DNA of 64,000 nt from Cycas panzhihuaensis (Eukaryota > Cycadophyta): assembly GCA_023213395.1 (NCBI GenBank), contig CM041465.1, forward strand, positions 207,521,741 to 207,585,740, in the 5' to 3' direction. The position numbers and the translations under genes are program-made. The notes below the pieces were generated by a model. The model did no database searches. It saw only the letters and a program-made list of their open reading frames with translations, and was not told the DNA's origin. How positions within the stretch are numbered: the stretch's first letter is position 1; every line of letters begins with the position of its first letter. Below, piece by piece: positions 45,698 through 57,082 of this stretch.

Positions 45698-46063
45698 TGT
45701 GACGATGTTAATGTCACATGGTCATTTCATAAAGTTAGAATTAGATAGTCACTTTTATGTTTATAACTTTAGGATAAGGTGACTATGCTTAAGTCACTTA
45801 AATGAAATGACATAAAGTTCATTTCATTGTAATTTCATGTAATCTCATTTGAATGTCATTGGGAGGGAAAACTCAAATTCTAAACCCTAATGAGCATTCA
45901 CATTATATAAGCTGAAATTACATGGAGAGTGATCATATTCTACAGTTCTCCTCTTTGAGCTCAAACTATTAACATTTCTGTTGTTGAGTACATTGCGCTT
46001 GTCTCCACTATTTGCCATTGTGTAGTGTTAGTGCACTAGATCCCTAGATCCATTCCCTCAACA
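45698..46063 (+). repeat. Copia-A 5' LTR
   Basis: This is 366 bp, starting TGTGACGATG and ending CTCAACA. tatataagc at about 45905 is a plausible TATA box, followed after about 30 bp by the likely transcription start region. The second half is repeated at 51544-51816. Confidence 0.88.
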
Positions 46064-46065
46064 AG

Positions 46066-46077
46066 TGGTATTAGAGC
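46066..46077 (+). other. Copia-A primer binding site (initiator Met tRNA)
   Basis: TGGTATTAGAGC lies two bases after the LTR, 11 of 12 matches. Confidence 0.85.
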
Positions 46078-48219
46078 CATTGGGTGGATCCTAGTGCCAC
46101 ACTCACTTGTAAGGAGATTGCAAGCTATGTTCTCCTCTTCTTCACCATTTATGTGAAGTGAAGAGTTGAGATTTTTTTTAAAATCCACGTTTAAAGTTCT
46201 TTTTATAGCAGATTTTTAGTACAAAATTGTATGTTGTTGTATTATTTTATTTCTGCAGATAAGAGGAAGGAGTGCGACTGCTTAAAAGCAGCCTATTTGT
46301 AGGCCTAAAGGAGTATAGAAATTACTCATCTTATAGCAATTTTCAGCTATCTTTTTTAGCCCTAAATCTGGCATTTTAACATATTTTTGACCCTTTTTTG
46401 CAGTAAAAGTCAGATTTGCAGGCTGCAGAAGAAGAAATCAGTGACTTTTACTGATTAGAAGCAAATTTTGAAATAAAAAATCAAATCGTACGAACGTTGT
46501 GCGGACGATATGGAATTTCGTACAATGATACGGTTAAAAAATCAAAGTACTCAGAATCACACGAAATTTCACCAGTAGGTGCATTTTGGTATCCTAAGCA
46601 CTTTTGTCTACTGGAACGATGCAAGATTTTGAAGTTAAAGGGGTCAAACAGCCTATTTTCTGCAGCTACCTTCCAAATTTAAAAATCTCAGATTTAGAAA
46701 AATCTGAAGAGTTTTTTCCTGCGGTAATACATGTTTTTGGACCTCCTCGTCCCGATCTATCATTCGGGACAGGTCTCGCATAAATCCGACGCTCCGTTGA
46801 AAAGTTATAAGCATTTTTAAGTTTTCCAATACATTTTGACCGCGAGCTAAAACTGGCTTTTTTACCTGTTTTTGATAAGATTTTTCAAACATTTTTGTAT
46901 ATTTGTAAAGTGCAGGTGAAGGGCAATAAATCTAGAAATTTTCAATTTTTTCAAAAATTTTTGAAATTTGTGCTATATAGTGGTACAATAGACGGTACAA
47001 TCAATCCAACAACAGACTTAGCTTGCTGAAGATTTGTTTTTTCAGCATACATTGTATTTCTGAAATTTTTAGGTTTTTTTTTCCCCCTTCATTATTAAAA
47101 AAAAAAAATTATTGTATGTAAGCGGAAATTTTTTAAAAACATTTATAGCCTTTTTGGCTTTTGGAGGTCTATTTTGACCCTTTTGTAAAACAAACAAGGC
47201 ACTGAAATATCTTGTACTAGCCAATCATCTGGATCGGAGTAATATCCAATGATTTGGCTCATCATGTGTATGACTTTAATGGTTGCACACACTTGGAGAC
47301 CTTATTGAGTGCCACTTGGGCACATAGAGTGCCATTTGGGCACTAGGTGGACACATCATCACTACACTTGGACACGACAACAACACTTAAGTGGAGCATT
47401 TACATTTATTTACATTCAGTTTTTAGTTATTTTTACATGTCATTCGAGAACAATAGCACTTTCCTTAAAATCAATTGATCTCAACGACTTTATACCGCTA
47501 GTTCTTGACTTGTGCACATACTCGCCTTGGTTGAAATAGATCAAAGTTGGCCGAAGTCCAGGCCCTAAGGGAGGTGTGAGTTTCATACTGGGTCTAGTCA
47601 TAACCGGTATAGTGGTGGAGGGACAGGTTAGCCATACCTACGGCCTCTAATCAGGGATTATCCTGATAACCATCTGGAAAAACTGAAAACCCTTAATCAA
47701 GATAATTAATTTAGCTGGGCCAATATCTGTTATAGCCGTGGGACATGCATGTACTTATCTTCAAAGAGTATATCGTTGCTCATTAGTGAACTAGGTGAAG
47801 ACCGACAGTACCTGGGCTCCACATTTTAATTGGAGTTCATCACCAAGGAACGGTGCAGGTATCGCGGATGAAGGCCATTAATTATGTATAATAGAAGCCC
47901 CCTTAGGCATCGACACCTCACCTACTTTGGACACAAGTTAGAGGTTTGGGTTTGTCACACATCCTACATCACTTTGGTTATTAGTTGTGTGCACCCACAT
48001 GTCAGCTTCTATATAGGCCTTCTCACTTATCTTGATTAGATCACTTACATCACAGACTTATTTGTGATCTCTTTGCTTCCACTTCTTACATTGTATTATT
48101 TCATTATTCCCTGCTGCGTCAGGTAGACCTGTCACAAATGTCAATGACTCCACCTTCTTCTACTTAGTGCATTTTCATACATTTATATATATCACTCTTA
48201 TTGATCTTTTCACACCACC
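46078..48219 (+). other. Copia-A leader
   Basis: This is about 2.1 kb of untranslated DNA. Open frames at 46497-46682, 46653-46892 (minus) and 47309-47539 carry no recognised domain. The stretch 47290-47400 repeats words such as gagtgcca, ttgggcac and ggacac. It resembles the long leaders of the other copias in length, not in sequence. Confidence 0.5.
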
Positions 48220-51200
48220 ATGTTGACCAACTTCAAGCAGAATGTAAATTGTATGCTAAAAGGGAAGGAGAACTAGGATCTATGGTTCAGGGGAGTCAAG
48301 AATGCAGCCAAGTATGAGGGACTCTCGTTGGACCACTTGGAGCCAACCCCAATAGTACCTACCACCGACACCACACCACAGAGTGGTGGCATACCTCCAA
48401 CTCCTCCTGCTCATAATCTGCAACAACGATAGTGGATCATTGAAGACCAAAAGATCAGAGCAGGGATCTTGCTAATTATAGATTACTCCTTGCACAACCT
48501 GATTAATGACACGTAGCACGACACTGCCTTTAAGGTCCTCGAAGTCCTCAAAAGAAACTTCGATACTCGATCAGACTTAGAGTTTGTTCATATGGTATTG
48601 AAGATGAACAAGATGCGAATGCAGAAAGAGCGAGCACATGAAACCAACATTGCTCTTCGCCCCATTAAATAGGCCATTGATAGGGATTTTAAGACCTAAT
48701 GCATAACTTGGGCCTTCCTAATTCAATCCAGTCTACACATTCCTGATTATAAGAATCTTCTAGGAAATCTTCAGTCATCTGGCACACTGAAGACCCTCAA
48801 CTTCGAAGCATTAACTGAGAAGTTTATTGAACATGAAAAGACCTTCGCTACTAGCTTTCCACTTTCAGATTCAACTCCTAATGCAACCTTTGAAGCTGAC
48901 ATGGACGAGGAAGTATACTACACCAAACAACTAGGTCAATCTTCACGCGGAGGAAGAAGAGGTCGCAGAAGAGGCAGGGAAAAGCAACAGGGACAACAAC
49001 AAAGGCAACAACAAGGACAGTAGCAAAATAGTAGTCAAAAGACCATCAATCAGAGACAGTCAAATAACAATGCTCCCACGTGTCAAAGGTGTAATAGGAA
49101 AGGACACCTTGCAAAAGATTGCCGCATTGACTACAACAGATTGCCTCGTCATCAACAACAACAACATCAAGCCCACAATGTTGATGAGAGTCACGATGAC
49201 TTATTTGCAGGAGCAAATCTCATTGAGGCATGTATTCAACAAAGCAGGGAAGCATCCACTTCATCTGTTGCTTCTAGACCTAAGAGGTACATCGACGCAC
49301 ACTGTGGCACAACCATTTGTCAGCTTGATTCGCCACTACCTCGACCACTTGGACAGGCAAATGCTGCATCAACATCATCATCAGACTGGGTTATGGACAC
49401 AGGAGCTACCCAGCACATGACTTGTCACCGGGACTTCTCTCAGGATTTTGATTCAGAGGTCACCGAGTAGTACACATGGCCGATAAGTCAACACAATCTG
49501 TTCGAGGCATGGGCTCCATATGCCTGAAGCTCCCAAGCCTGCCCAAATTTACTTTAAAAGATGTTTTGTATATTCCCTATGTCAAACAAAACCTTCTGTC
49601 GTTATCCACACTTGTCTCCTGTGGATTCGACTTGAGTGTCACAACTAATGATCAAGTTCTTAGTGTTATTCACCCACCTTCATGTTCTGTGGTAATGACT
49701 GGGAAACTTGAAGGTAAGCTATTTATACTGACTGGAACCACATTGTCATCTTCTGCATACCAAGTTATTGCCCCCATCTGTGTCGAAGAAGAACTTGCAT
49801 ATAATGTCACATTGACTCATTCCAAAATTTGTCCCCGAGCTCTTTGGCATGCTCGCATGGGGCACGTCAAACTTGATCGCCTTAAGGAAATCCCCCATTC
49901 CACTCCAGGTCTGCCCAGATTTTCCTCTAAGCCATTCAAATGTGAAGCTTGCATTATTGCCAAATCCCACCGACAGCCATTTCCCCACAGTCAATGGAAA
50001 GCCAGTCAACCTCTTGAATTAGTACACTCAGACATCTATGGGCCTATGCCTATCCCTTCTCTCACAAGGAAGAGGTACTACATTACATTTATTAATAACT
50101 TCACTCGAAAGGTATGGGTGACCTTTCTCAAATCAAAAGATGAAGCATTCACAGTATTCAAGGCATTCAAGGCTCTCATAGAGAAGGAATCTGGATATCA
50201 GTTGAAGTGTCTCAAGACTGACAATGGTGGTGAATACAGTTCAAATGAATTCGAAGACTTCTTGTGTCACTAGGGAATCAAGCATCAAACAACTATTGCA
50301 GGTACCCCTCAGCAGAATGGAATTGCTAAAAGTGCTAATAGAACCATAATGAATATGGCACGGGCTATGCTTGTCTTCAAGAATGTACCTGCATATCTTT
50401 GGGCTGAAGCTATTTATATTGCAGTCTACTGCATGAACAACATAAGTCCATCGAAGCTCGGCCCGTCTCCAAATGAATGATGGACTGGATGGACCCCCAC
50501 CATCCATCACTTCAAAATTTTTTGCTCTACTTGTTATGCTCACATTCTTGATGAGCATAGAAATAAGCTCCAGCCGCGCGCTTTAAAGGGCATCTTTGTT
50601 GGGTACCCCATGAACAAGAAAGGGCACAAGGTCTTCATTCCAACATTAAAGAAGATCATTATCACTAGGGATGTGGTGTTTGCGGAGACAGAGGATCAAC
50701 TACTTCAACTTGATTCTAAAGCACCATCTCATAGATACAGCGATGTCTAGGAATATGATGTACAGATTCCAACATTTGGGGGGGGAGACACTGAAGAAAT
50801 ACTTAAAATTTTGGAATCTAACAATAGAGCCCCAGAGGACACTATCCTTGACTCAGATCCTGTGCCAATGTGCGTCAATCCAGCACCATCTAGGAAGAAT
50901 AGCCAGGAATCACCACGTCAAGCATCAAAAGGAAAAGGAGTTGCAGAAGAACCACCTTCACCACCTTCAGTTGTAGGGCCGTCTTCTCCAGCAATGTCAT
51001 CAACCTCCGGACCATACATCTCCCATGATCCTTTTTAGGATCAAAATGAAGACCAGGATGTTGTAGAAACGAAAACCTCATTCCCAACCAAAGGTTTTCA
51101 AGAAGCCTACCAATTGCACAAAGACTTGAGATCTGATGAGGTAGGCAAAACTGGCACTCGAAGCGGTGCCTACAGAGCAAGGGAGCAAACATCACTTCCC

Positions 51201-51543
51201 ATAGAGCTTGAACCAGTAGAACTGCACCTTGCTTCAAATGATGAGCCTCTATCATACCAAGAAGCTGTGAAACACACAGTTTAGAGAAATTCCATGAATG
51301 AGGAATACCAATCCTTGATCAAGAACAGTACATGGGAGCCCGTTGATCCGCCTTTGGGAAGGAAGGTAGTCAGAAACAAATGGGTGTTCAAAAATAAATA
51401 CAGATCAAACGGCACCCTTGAAAAACACAAGGCGAGGTTGGTCACAAAAGGATTCACCCAAACGGATGGCATCAACTACACAGAAGTCTTCGCACCAACT
51501 ACCAAATGGCCCACAATCAGAGCACTTGTGGCCTTGGCTGCTC
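48220..51543 (+). pseudogene. Copia-A gag-pol, truncated in RT
   Basis: The start is MLTNFKQNVNCML (48220). Gag has a Gln/Arg/Gly-rich basic stretch (48940-49020) and an intact zinc knuckle CQRCNRKGHLAKDC (49081-49122). The protease is WVMDTGATQHM (Asp at 49396). GAG-pre-integrase and the zinc-binding part of integrase read HARMGHVKLDRL…CEACIIAKSH. The integrase core has HSDIYGP and KTDNGGEY, but the third catalytic residue in QQNGIAKSANRT is Lys (50328-50330), where Glu is expected. The linker lies at 50760-51250. RT begins STWEPVDPPLGRKVVRNKW (51330) and stops at LVALAAQVT. Stops at 48274, 48430, 49021, 49468 and 50271, among others, disable it. Confidence 0.88.
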
Positions 51544-51816
51544 AAGTCACTTAAGTGAAATGACATAAAGTTCATTTCATTGTAATTTCATGTAATCTCA
51601 TTTGAATGTCATTGGGAGGGAAAACTTAAATTCCAAACCCTAATGAGCATTCTCATTATATAAGCTGAAATTACATGGAAAGTGATTATATTCTACACTT
51701 CTCCTCTTTGAACTCAAGCTATTAGCATTTCTCTTGTTGAGTACATTGTGCTTGTCTCCACTATTTGCAATTGTGTAATGTTAATGCACTAGATCCCTAG
51801 ATCCATTCCCTCAACA
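51544..51816 (+). repeat. Copia-A 3' LTR, truncated
   Basis: This is 273 bp corresponding exactly to 45791-46063, with a few substitutions. The first 93 bp, the purine tract and the end of pol are missing. It ends CTCAACA, followed by gttag. Confidence 0.9.
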
Positions 51817-51821
51817 GTTAG

Positions 51822-53186
51822 CGACCTGCAAACGATCTACAGTGACCTGCAACTTCATTTTCAATCTTTGTAATGATATTTGGTGACCCTTGAGCAAGCC
51901 CAAGCTCATGCCCAACACTACAAAGATCAACTAACAAGGCTATGAGCATCCAAAGGGTAAGCAAGCGAATACACAAGCTGTAAAAATGCCAAACATATAA
52001 ACTCAAAGCTAGACACAGAGGAAGCTACTGAAGCATATACACATAAATGCCACTGTGAAACATGCAAAGATATACATAAGGCCGAACACGGATCAAAATG
52101 CTCACGCAAAACACAAGTTGAGGAGACATCATACAAAGACAATAAAAGTTACCCAACGCAGAGACATAAAGAAAACTGCCATCGAGTCAGATGCCTAAAG
52201 AGGTTGAACGAGCACAAAATTGTCCAATATAGAGAGCTCCATGCAAAGAGCAGATGAGCAAAACAAAAGGACTAAGGACAGAGATGGAAAACACAACAAA
52301 TGCAGAGCAAGCATGGCCACACAAACACAAAAGAACAAAGCAAACATAGAGACAAGGAGACAGACCATAAACACAAACACTGAGATGCCATGACGCCCAA
52401 TGAGCTAAAAAGACTAAGAGGACAACCATCATGCTAGTCAATTGAATTGTTAAGAGGCTAAACAAAGTTGAATGAACACTTAGAGGTTTATCATAGAGAA
52501 AAAATTACAGTTGAGGAGGACAAACATGAACAACAGAGGATGGAGAACGAAAGTGATGACTTTTTCATGCCTAATGATGCCCAATGCAACAAAACCCCTT
52601 AGTGTGACCTGCCAAACAAACCGTTGACAACCTGACTATGCACTGGCAAAGAAAATTTCACAAAAATCAACTTTCTTTGTGAGATGCAATTGATTATGTG
52701 GAGGGGTCCATCTGGCGCCTATGCACTTTGAGGAATATTTCTTGAGAACATTTCAAAAATAAACTTTGGTTAAAATATATTTAACTTTTTATAAAGTTCT
52801 GTGATGTTAAATTAAATTGTGCAGTGATTTTAAGTTTGAGTCAACTCACTACCTGCTAGCCTTTAGTCACATGGTCATCTGAGTGTTAGAGCTATTTTCA
52901 CATCATCAGGAGCTTGTTTTGTAAAAATAAATATACCACGATAATCAATTTTTCGAGAGCTTTGACTGGGTAGCGGTCATATGCTGCACTTTTGTACACA
53001 TTTTTATTGAAAAAGCAAGTTTTGTAGTTTTCCAGTGGTATTTCGTTACCTACAAGTAGGCCAAGATAGAAAACCACACATACCAACTACCTATGCGTAG
53101 AATGAAGACTCTTACAAACCTTTTTTCTTTATTTTTGTGCTCGTTTTTCTTGCTTTCTAATTGTTTTCTATTGCTTACTACTTAAA
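51822..53186 (+). other. Copia-2 leader, last part
   Basis: From 51822 to about 52560 it is A-rich with a strand bias (few T), giving long antisense open frames (51818-52465, minus) that I reject as genes. 52680-53150 is ordinary AT-rich DNA. It ends just before the gag ATG at 53187. Confidence 0.6.
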
Positions 53187-56100
53187 ATGGCCAGTGGAAG
53201 TGGTATATTAGGAACAATCACAGAGAAACTCACAGGTCTTGAAAACTACACAATTTGGAAACACCACACGTTTAGTTTTTTCCATCTTAATGATATCTAG
53301 AAATATGTCAATGAATCAATTAAGGGTCAATGAATTAGTTAAGGGTAAGGATACTAAAGAGATCACTACTTTTGAAAATAAATTGACTACTAATGCAACA
53401 TTAATGCAGAATATAGATCAAAGATGAGGATAATGTTTGGGTTTCTCAGCATGTCGATTAGTGGGAGCGTCATCATGCACATAAAGAAGCTACAACACCA
53501 AAGCAAATGTAGGACATGGTGAATCTATTTGAGAACAAGGACGATGCAAGAGCTCTCAATTCGTTGAGTCAATTATATACTTTGAAGATGACTGGGAATG
53601 TAGTAGATCATATACGACATGTGATATCCATTCAAGATCAATTGGTGACCATAGGCGAGATAGTTCTTGATTTGGAAATTATAGCCTGCATACTAAGAAG
53701 TCTACCACCTCATTATGAAAATTTTACCACCACACATTAACTTTGGTAGACAAATTATCCACTCTCACAATTGGATCTTTGGAATCACTACTTATGAAAC
53801 ATGAGTAGAAGTTGAAATATATGTATGGAGTCATCTAAAGCACTATCATCTCTATCAAAAGGGAGAAACCCATTTGTTCCAAAGAAAAATGACCTTGTTG
53901 AACATACGGTTCAAAAGGACAAACTAGGAAGCTCGAAGGGACAATATAGGCCAAAGTGTTACCATTGTGGAAAACTAGGCCATATCAAAAAGGACTGTTG
54001 GGAATGGCAATGTCAATAATAGCAATAGCAACAGCAACCCCAACCCAACAGTAGAGGCAATAGTAGCAACAACGACCGCTTGGGCAATGTTGTTACGTCA
54101 CAGATGCAACAAACAACTCACCTAGAGAAATTTCAATACAATTGTTTGTTGCAACATATAGAATAGGTTCAGATGCACAAAATGTCTAGTTTATTGATTC
54201 TAGTGCATCACAACATATGAGTGGGAGGCTTGAATGGTTTTCTCAGATGTGGGAAGTACATCCAAAGGTTACCATTGGTAATGACACGGATTTGGAAGCC
54301 AAAGGAGTAGGAAAAGTGTCAATAATCATTCCAAATAGAGAACTGCAATATTTAGACAATGTTTTATGTACCAAATCTTAAGGCCAACCTTATTTTTGTT
54401 GGGGAGATTGAACAATAGGATATGACTGTAACATTTGTTCGAAGACATTGCACGGTTCGAGATAGACAAAACAATATTGTAGCCAAGGGTCTCAAGGAAA
54501 ATAAGTTATACAAATTTCAAAGACACTCTTATGTACAAATAAAATTCCTATTTGTGTCTCCTAAACAAAAGCTATGGCATGAACACATGGGTCATCTAAA
54601 CTACACCAGTCTCCAATTGATGTATAAGATGAAAATCATGCATGGTCTTCCATTATTGGCAATAAAAGTTATTTATATGGATCTTATATATTTGAAAAAT
54701 AACATAGAGAGCACTTTTCAAAGAAAAAGGCATGGAGAGCCAAAGAGAAGCTAGGATTGGTTCACTCAGACATTTGTGGACCAATGCCTACTGTCTCACT
54801 AGCTAGAACAAGATATTTCATCACCTTCATTGGCAACTTTTTATAAGAAGTCTAAGTTTTTCTATTGAAGGAAAAGTCACAAGCTTTCACCTGCTTCAAA
54901 CAGTTTAAGTTGTTGATGGAAAATGAAAGTGGTCTAAAGATTGAAGTCCTGCGAACTGATAATGGTGGAGAATAAACCTCAAATGAATTCACACAATTCT
55001 ACAAGGATCATGGGATTAGAAGGCAGTTAGCTACTGCTTATACACCTCAACAAAATGGAGTTGGTGAGAGGATAAACAGAACTCCAATTGAAAAAGCCAA
55101 AGCAATGATGCAAGGTAAGGATGTAACAGATTATTTATGGGCAAAAGCTATGAATACAATAACATATTTGACAAACAGAACCACTATAGCATTGTTAGAA
55201 GTATAACACTTGAGGAAGCTTGGTCAAGTAGAAAACTAACTGTTAGTCACCTCAAAATTTTTGAATGTACAACATACATGCATATCCCCAAGGAGAAACG
55301 AGAAAAGTTCGATGACAAAAGCATAAAATACATCCTTGTTGGGTATTTTGAGGAAAACAAAGCCTACAAGATACACGAGTTGTCAACTTGAAAAGTTTAA
55401 ACAACTCGTGATGTGATCAGGAATATGAAACTCAAGATGCTAGTCCAACTAATGTTGAGGAACCACTTGAATGCAATTCTTTACATGATATTGTTCAACC
55501 AAAGTATGAGCCATTTGATATTAGTGAAGCAACATAATTGGAATCATTCCAATTTTTAGAGGTTGATTTCAAGCAAAAACTAGAGATAGAGACAAAGCCA
55601 AAGCTTGAGCCAAAAAAATGTCAGATACTTCATCTTTGAAGAAGAAGCTTCCAAAACAACATTTGAAAACCATGGGGAATGCTAAAACAATGTTTCTTGA
55701 ATCTAAGGAAAAGCGAAAATAAAAAATGCAATTCTCTAAACATGTAGACATGGCACCATGGCAAGTGTGCTAAATGCAAATGAACCATCTGCAGTTGAAG
55801 AAGCACTTAAAAAAACGAAATGGTATAACAATATGGAAAATGAAATCCAAGTAGTCAAGAGAAACCACACATGGGATTTGTTAGAATTGCTTGCTGGTAA
55901 GTAAGCAATTGGGTGTAAATGGATCTATAGGATCGAGTTCAAATCTGATGGATCTCTAGACAGGTACAAAGAACCGCTTGTTGTTAAAGGCTTCAAGTAA
56001 TAAGAAGGGATCAACTACCAAGAGACATTTGCTCTTGTTGCAAAGATGAACACCATTCGGCTCTTTATGGTGATAGCTACATAATTTTATTAGCAACTAC

Positions 56101-56518
56101 ACCAGATGAATGTCAAAAGTGCATTTTTGAATGGAGATTTAAATGAAGAAGTGTATATGGAGTAGCCACCTGGCTTTATTAAAAAAGGTCACATGCACTT
56201 GGTATACCAACCCAGGAAGGCCACGTATGGCCTAAAATAGGCTCCTAATGTCTAGTATGAAAAAATTGATCAATACTTTTAGAAGAATAGGTTTGAGAGA
56301 TCTCTAATTGACTCAAAACTATACATCAAAGTAGAGAATGATAAAATCATATTTGTGGCATTATATATTGATGATTTATTGATCACAGGTAATGATATCA
56401 TGTTTGAGGGCAGATCTAAGTCATTACTTTGAAATAATTGATCTGGGAATTTTACATACTTCCTTGGAGTGAAAGTATGGCAAAGGCTTGAACATGTCTT
56501 CATCTCGCTAGCTAAATA
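53187..56518 (+). pseudogene. Copia-2 gag-pol, interrupted by Copia-3
   Basis: The start is MASGSGILGTITEKLTGLEN (53187), a typical copia gag N-terminus, then frameshifts. Gag helix pieces lie at 53516-53740. An intact zinc knuckle CYHCGKLGHIKKDC lies near 53959-54000. The protease FIDSSASQHM (Asp at 54196) has Ser where Gly is expected. GAG-pre-integrase is KLWHEHMGHLNY at 54570-54600. Integrase has HSDICGP (54764), RTDNGGE with a stop after it (54953-54975) and TPQQNGVGERINRT (55044-55084). The acidic linker (55440-55770) is homologous to the one duplicated in Copia-1. RT has CKWIYRIEFKSDGS (55914-55955), YIDD (56364-56375), and ends in VKVWQRLEHVFISLAKY at 56518 where Copia-3 inserts. Multiple stops make it dead. 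Confidence 0.87.
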
Positions 56519-57068
56519 TGTTAAACCTTATGTTTACATGTTAAGATAATGTACTTTTATTTTAATGTAATATGTGTACTTTTTACTTTAGGGGTGACTT
56601 ATCACTTAAGTGATAAAGTGCACACCCACATTCTTTCTAGTGACACAATGTTGTCACTAAAGGGTCAAATGGACCCTTATGCATTTTTGCTCACATGAGA
56701 GCCCAAAAGGACACGTCCTACATGCAAGGCATGTATCTTGGATGTTTGACACTTGTCAAACATCCAAGGCCTTAGGTCTCTCATTTCACTCTATATAATG
56801 AGACCTCTCGTCATTGTCTCAGAAGAGAGTTGAGTCAGATTGTTATCTTTGTCAGTTTGCTAATCAAACTGTTCATTCATTTGGAGGTTGGACCAATTCC
56901 AACTCCTCATCTTTGGTATCATTTTCTTGCTCTTTCATTCATGTTTTGTCTCTTTGCTTTCTCTTTACCTTGAGATTATTATACTTGTTTGTATTTCTGC
57001 AACTAGAACTAAAGTGATCCTAGTTTCTAGATCTAGGGACTGTTGAGGCCATCTAGCCTCTTTTCACA
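56519..57068 (+). repeat. Copia-3 5' LTR
   Basis: This is 550 bp, starting TGTTAAACC and ending TTTTCACA. It contains an inverted pair around tcacttaagtga (56609-56620) and a TATA-like ctatataatgag at 56792. A second palindrome-like block, gtttgacacttgtcaaac, lies near 56744-56761. These are the likely promoter region of the element. Confidence 0.92.
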
Positions 57069-57070
57069 TT

Positions 57071-57082
57071 TGGTATCAGAGC
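57071..57082 (+). other. Copia-3 primer binding site (initiator Met tRNA)
   Basis: TGGTATCAGAGC lies two bases after the LTR, a perfect 12-base match and the only undamaged site in the window. Confidence 0.92.

Larger units (their letters stand above)
45698..51816 (+). mobile_element. Copia-A: copia element with deleted RT end and truncated 3' LTR
   Basis: The 5' LTR is 45698-46063. The 3' side keeps only the last 273 bp of the LTR (51544-51816), equal in length to 45791-46063. Flanking pentamers are gtcag (45693-45697) and gttag (51817-51821), one C/T difference, so both outer ends are original. Between them lie an initiator-Met primer site, a 2.1-kb leader and gag-pol up to the first third of RT. 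The RT frame runs directly into LTR sequence at the word aagtcactt. It is inactive, and a different family from the other copias here. Confidence 0.9.

Noticed and set aside
51818-52465. Overlapping minus-strand open frames rich in Leu, Val, Cys and Ser, looking like membrane proteins
   Set aside because: They are antisense to the A-rich, T-poor leader of Copia-2. The composition alone yields hydrophobic codons and few stops. There is no domain, and the region is placed exactly between the Copia-2 primer site and gag.
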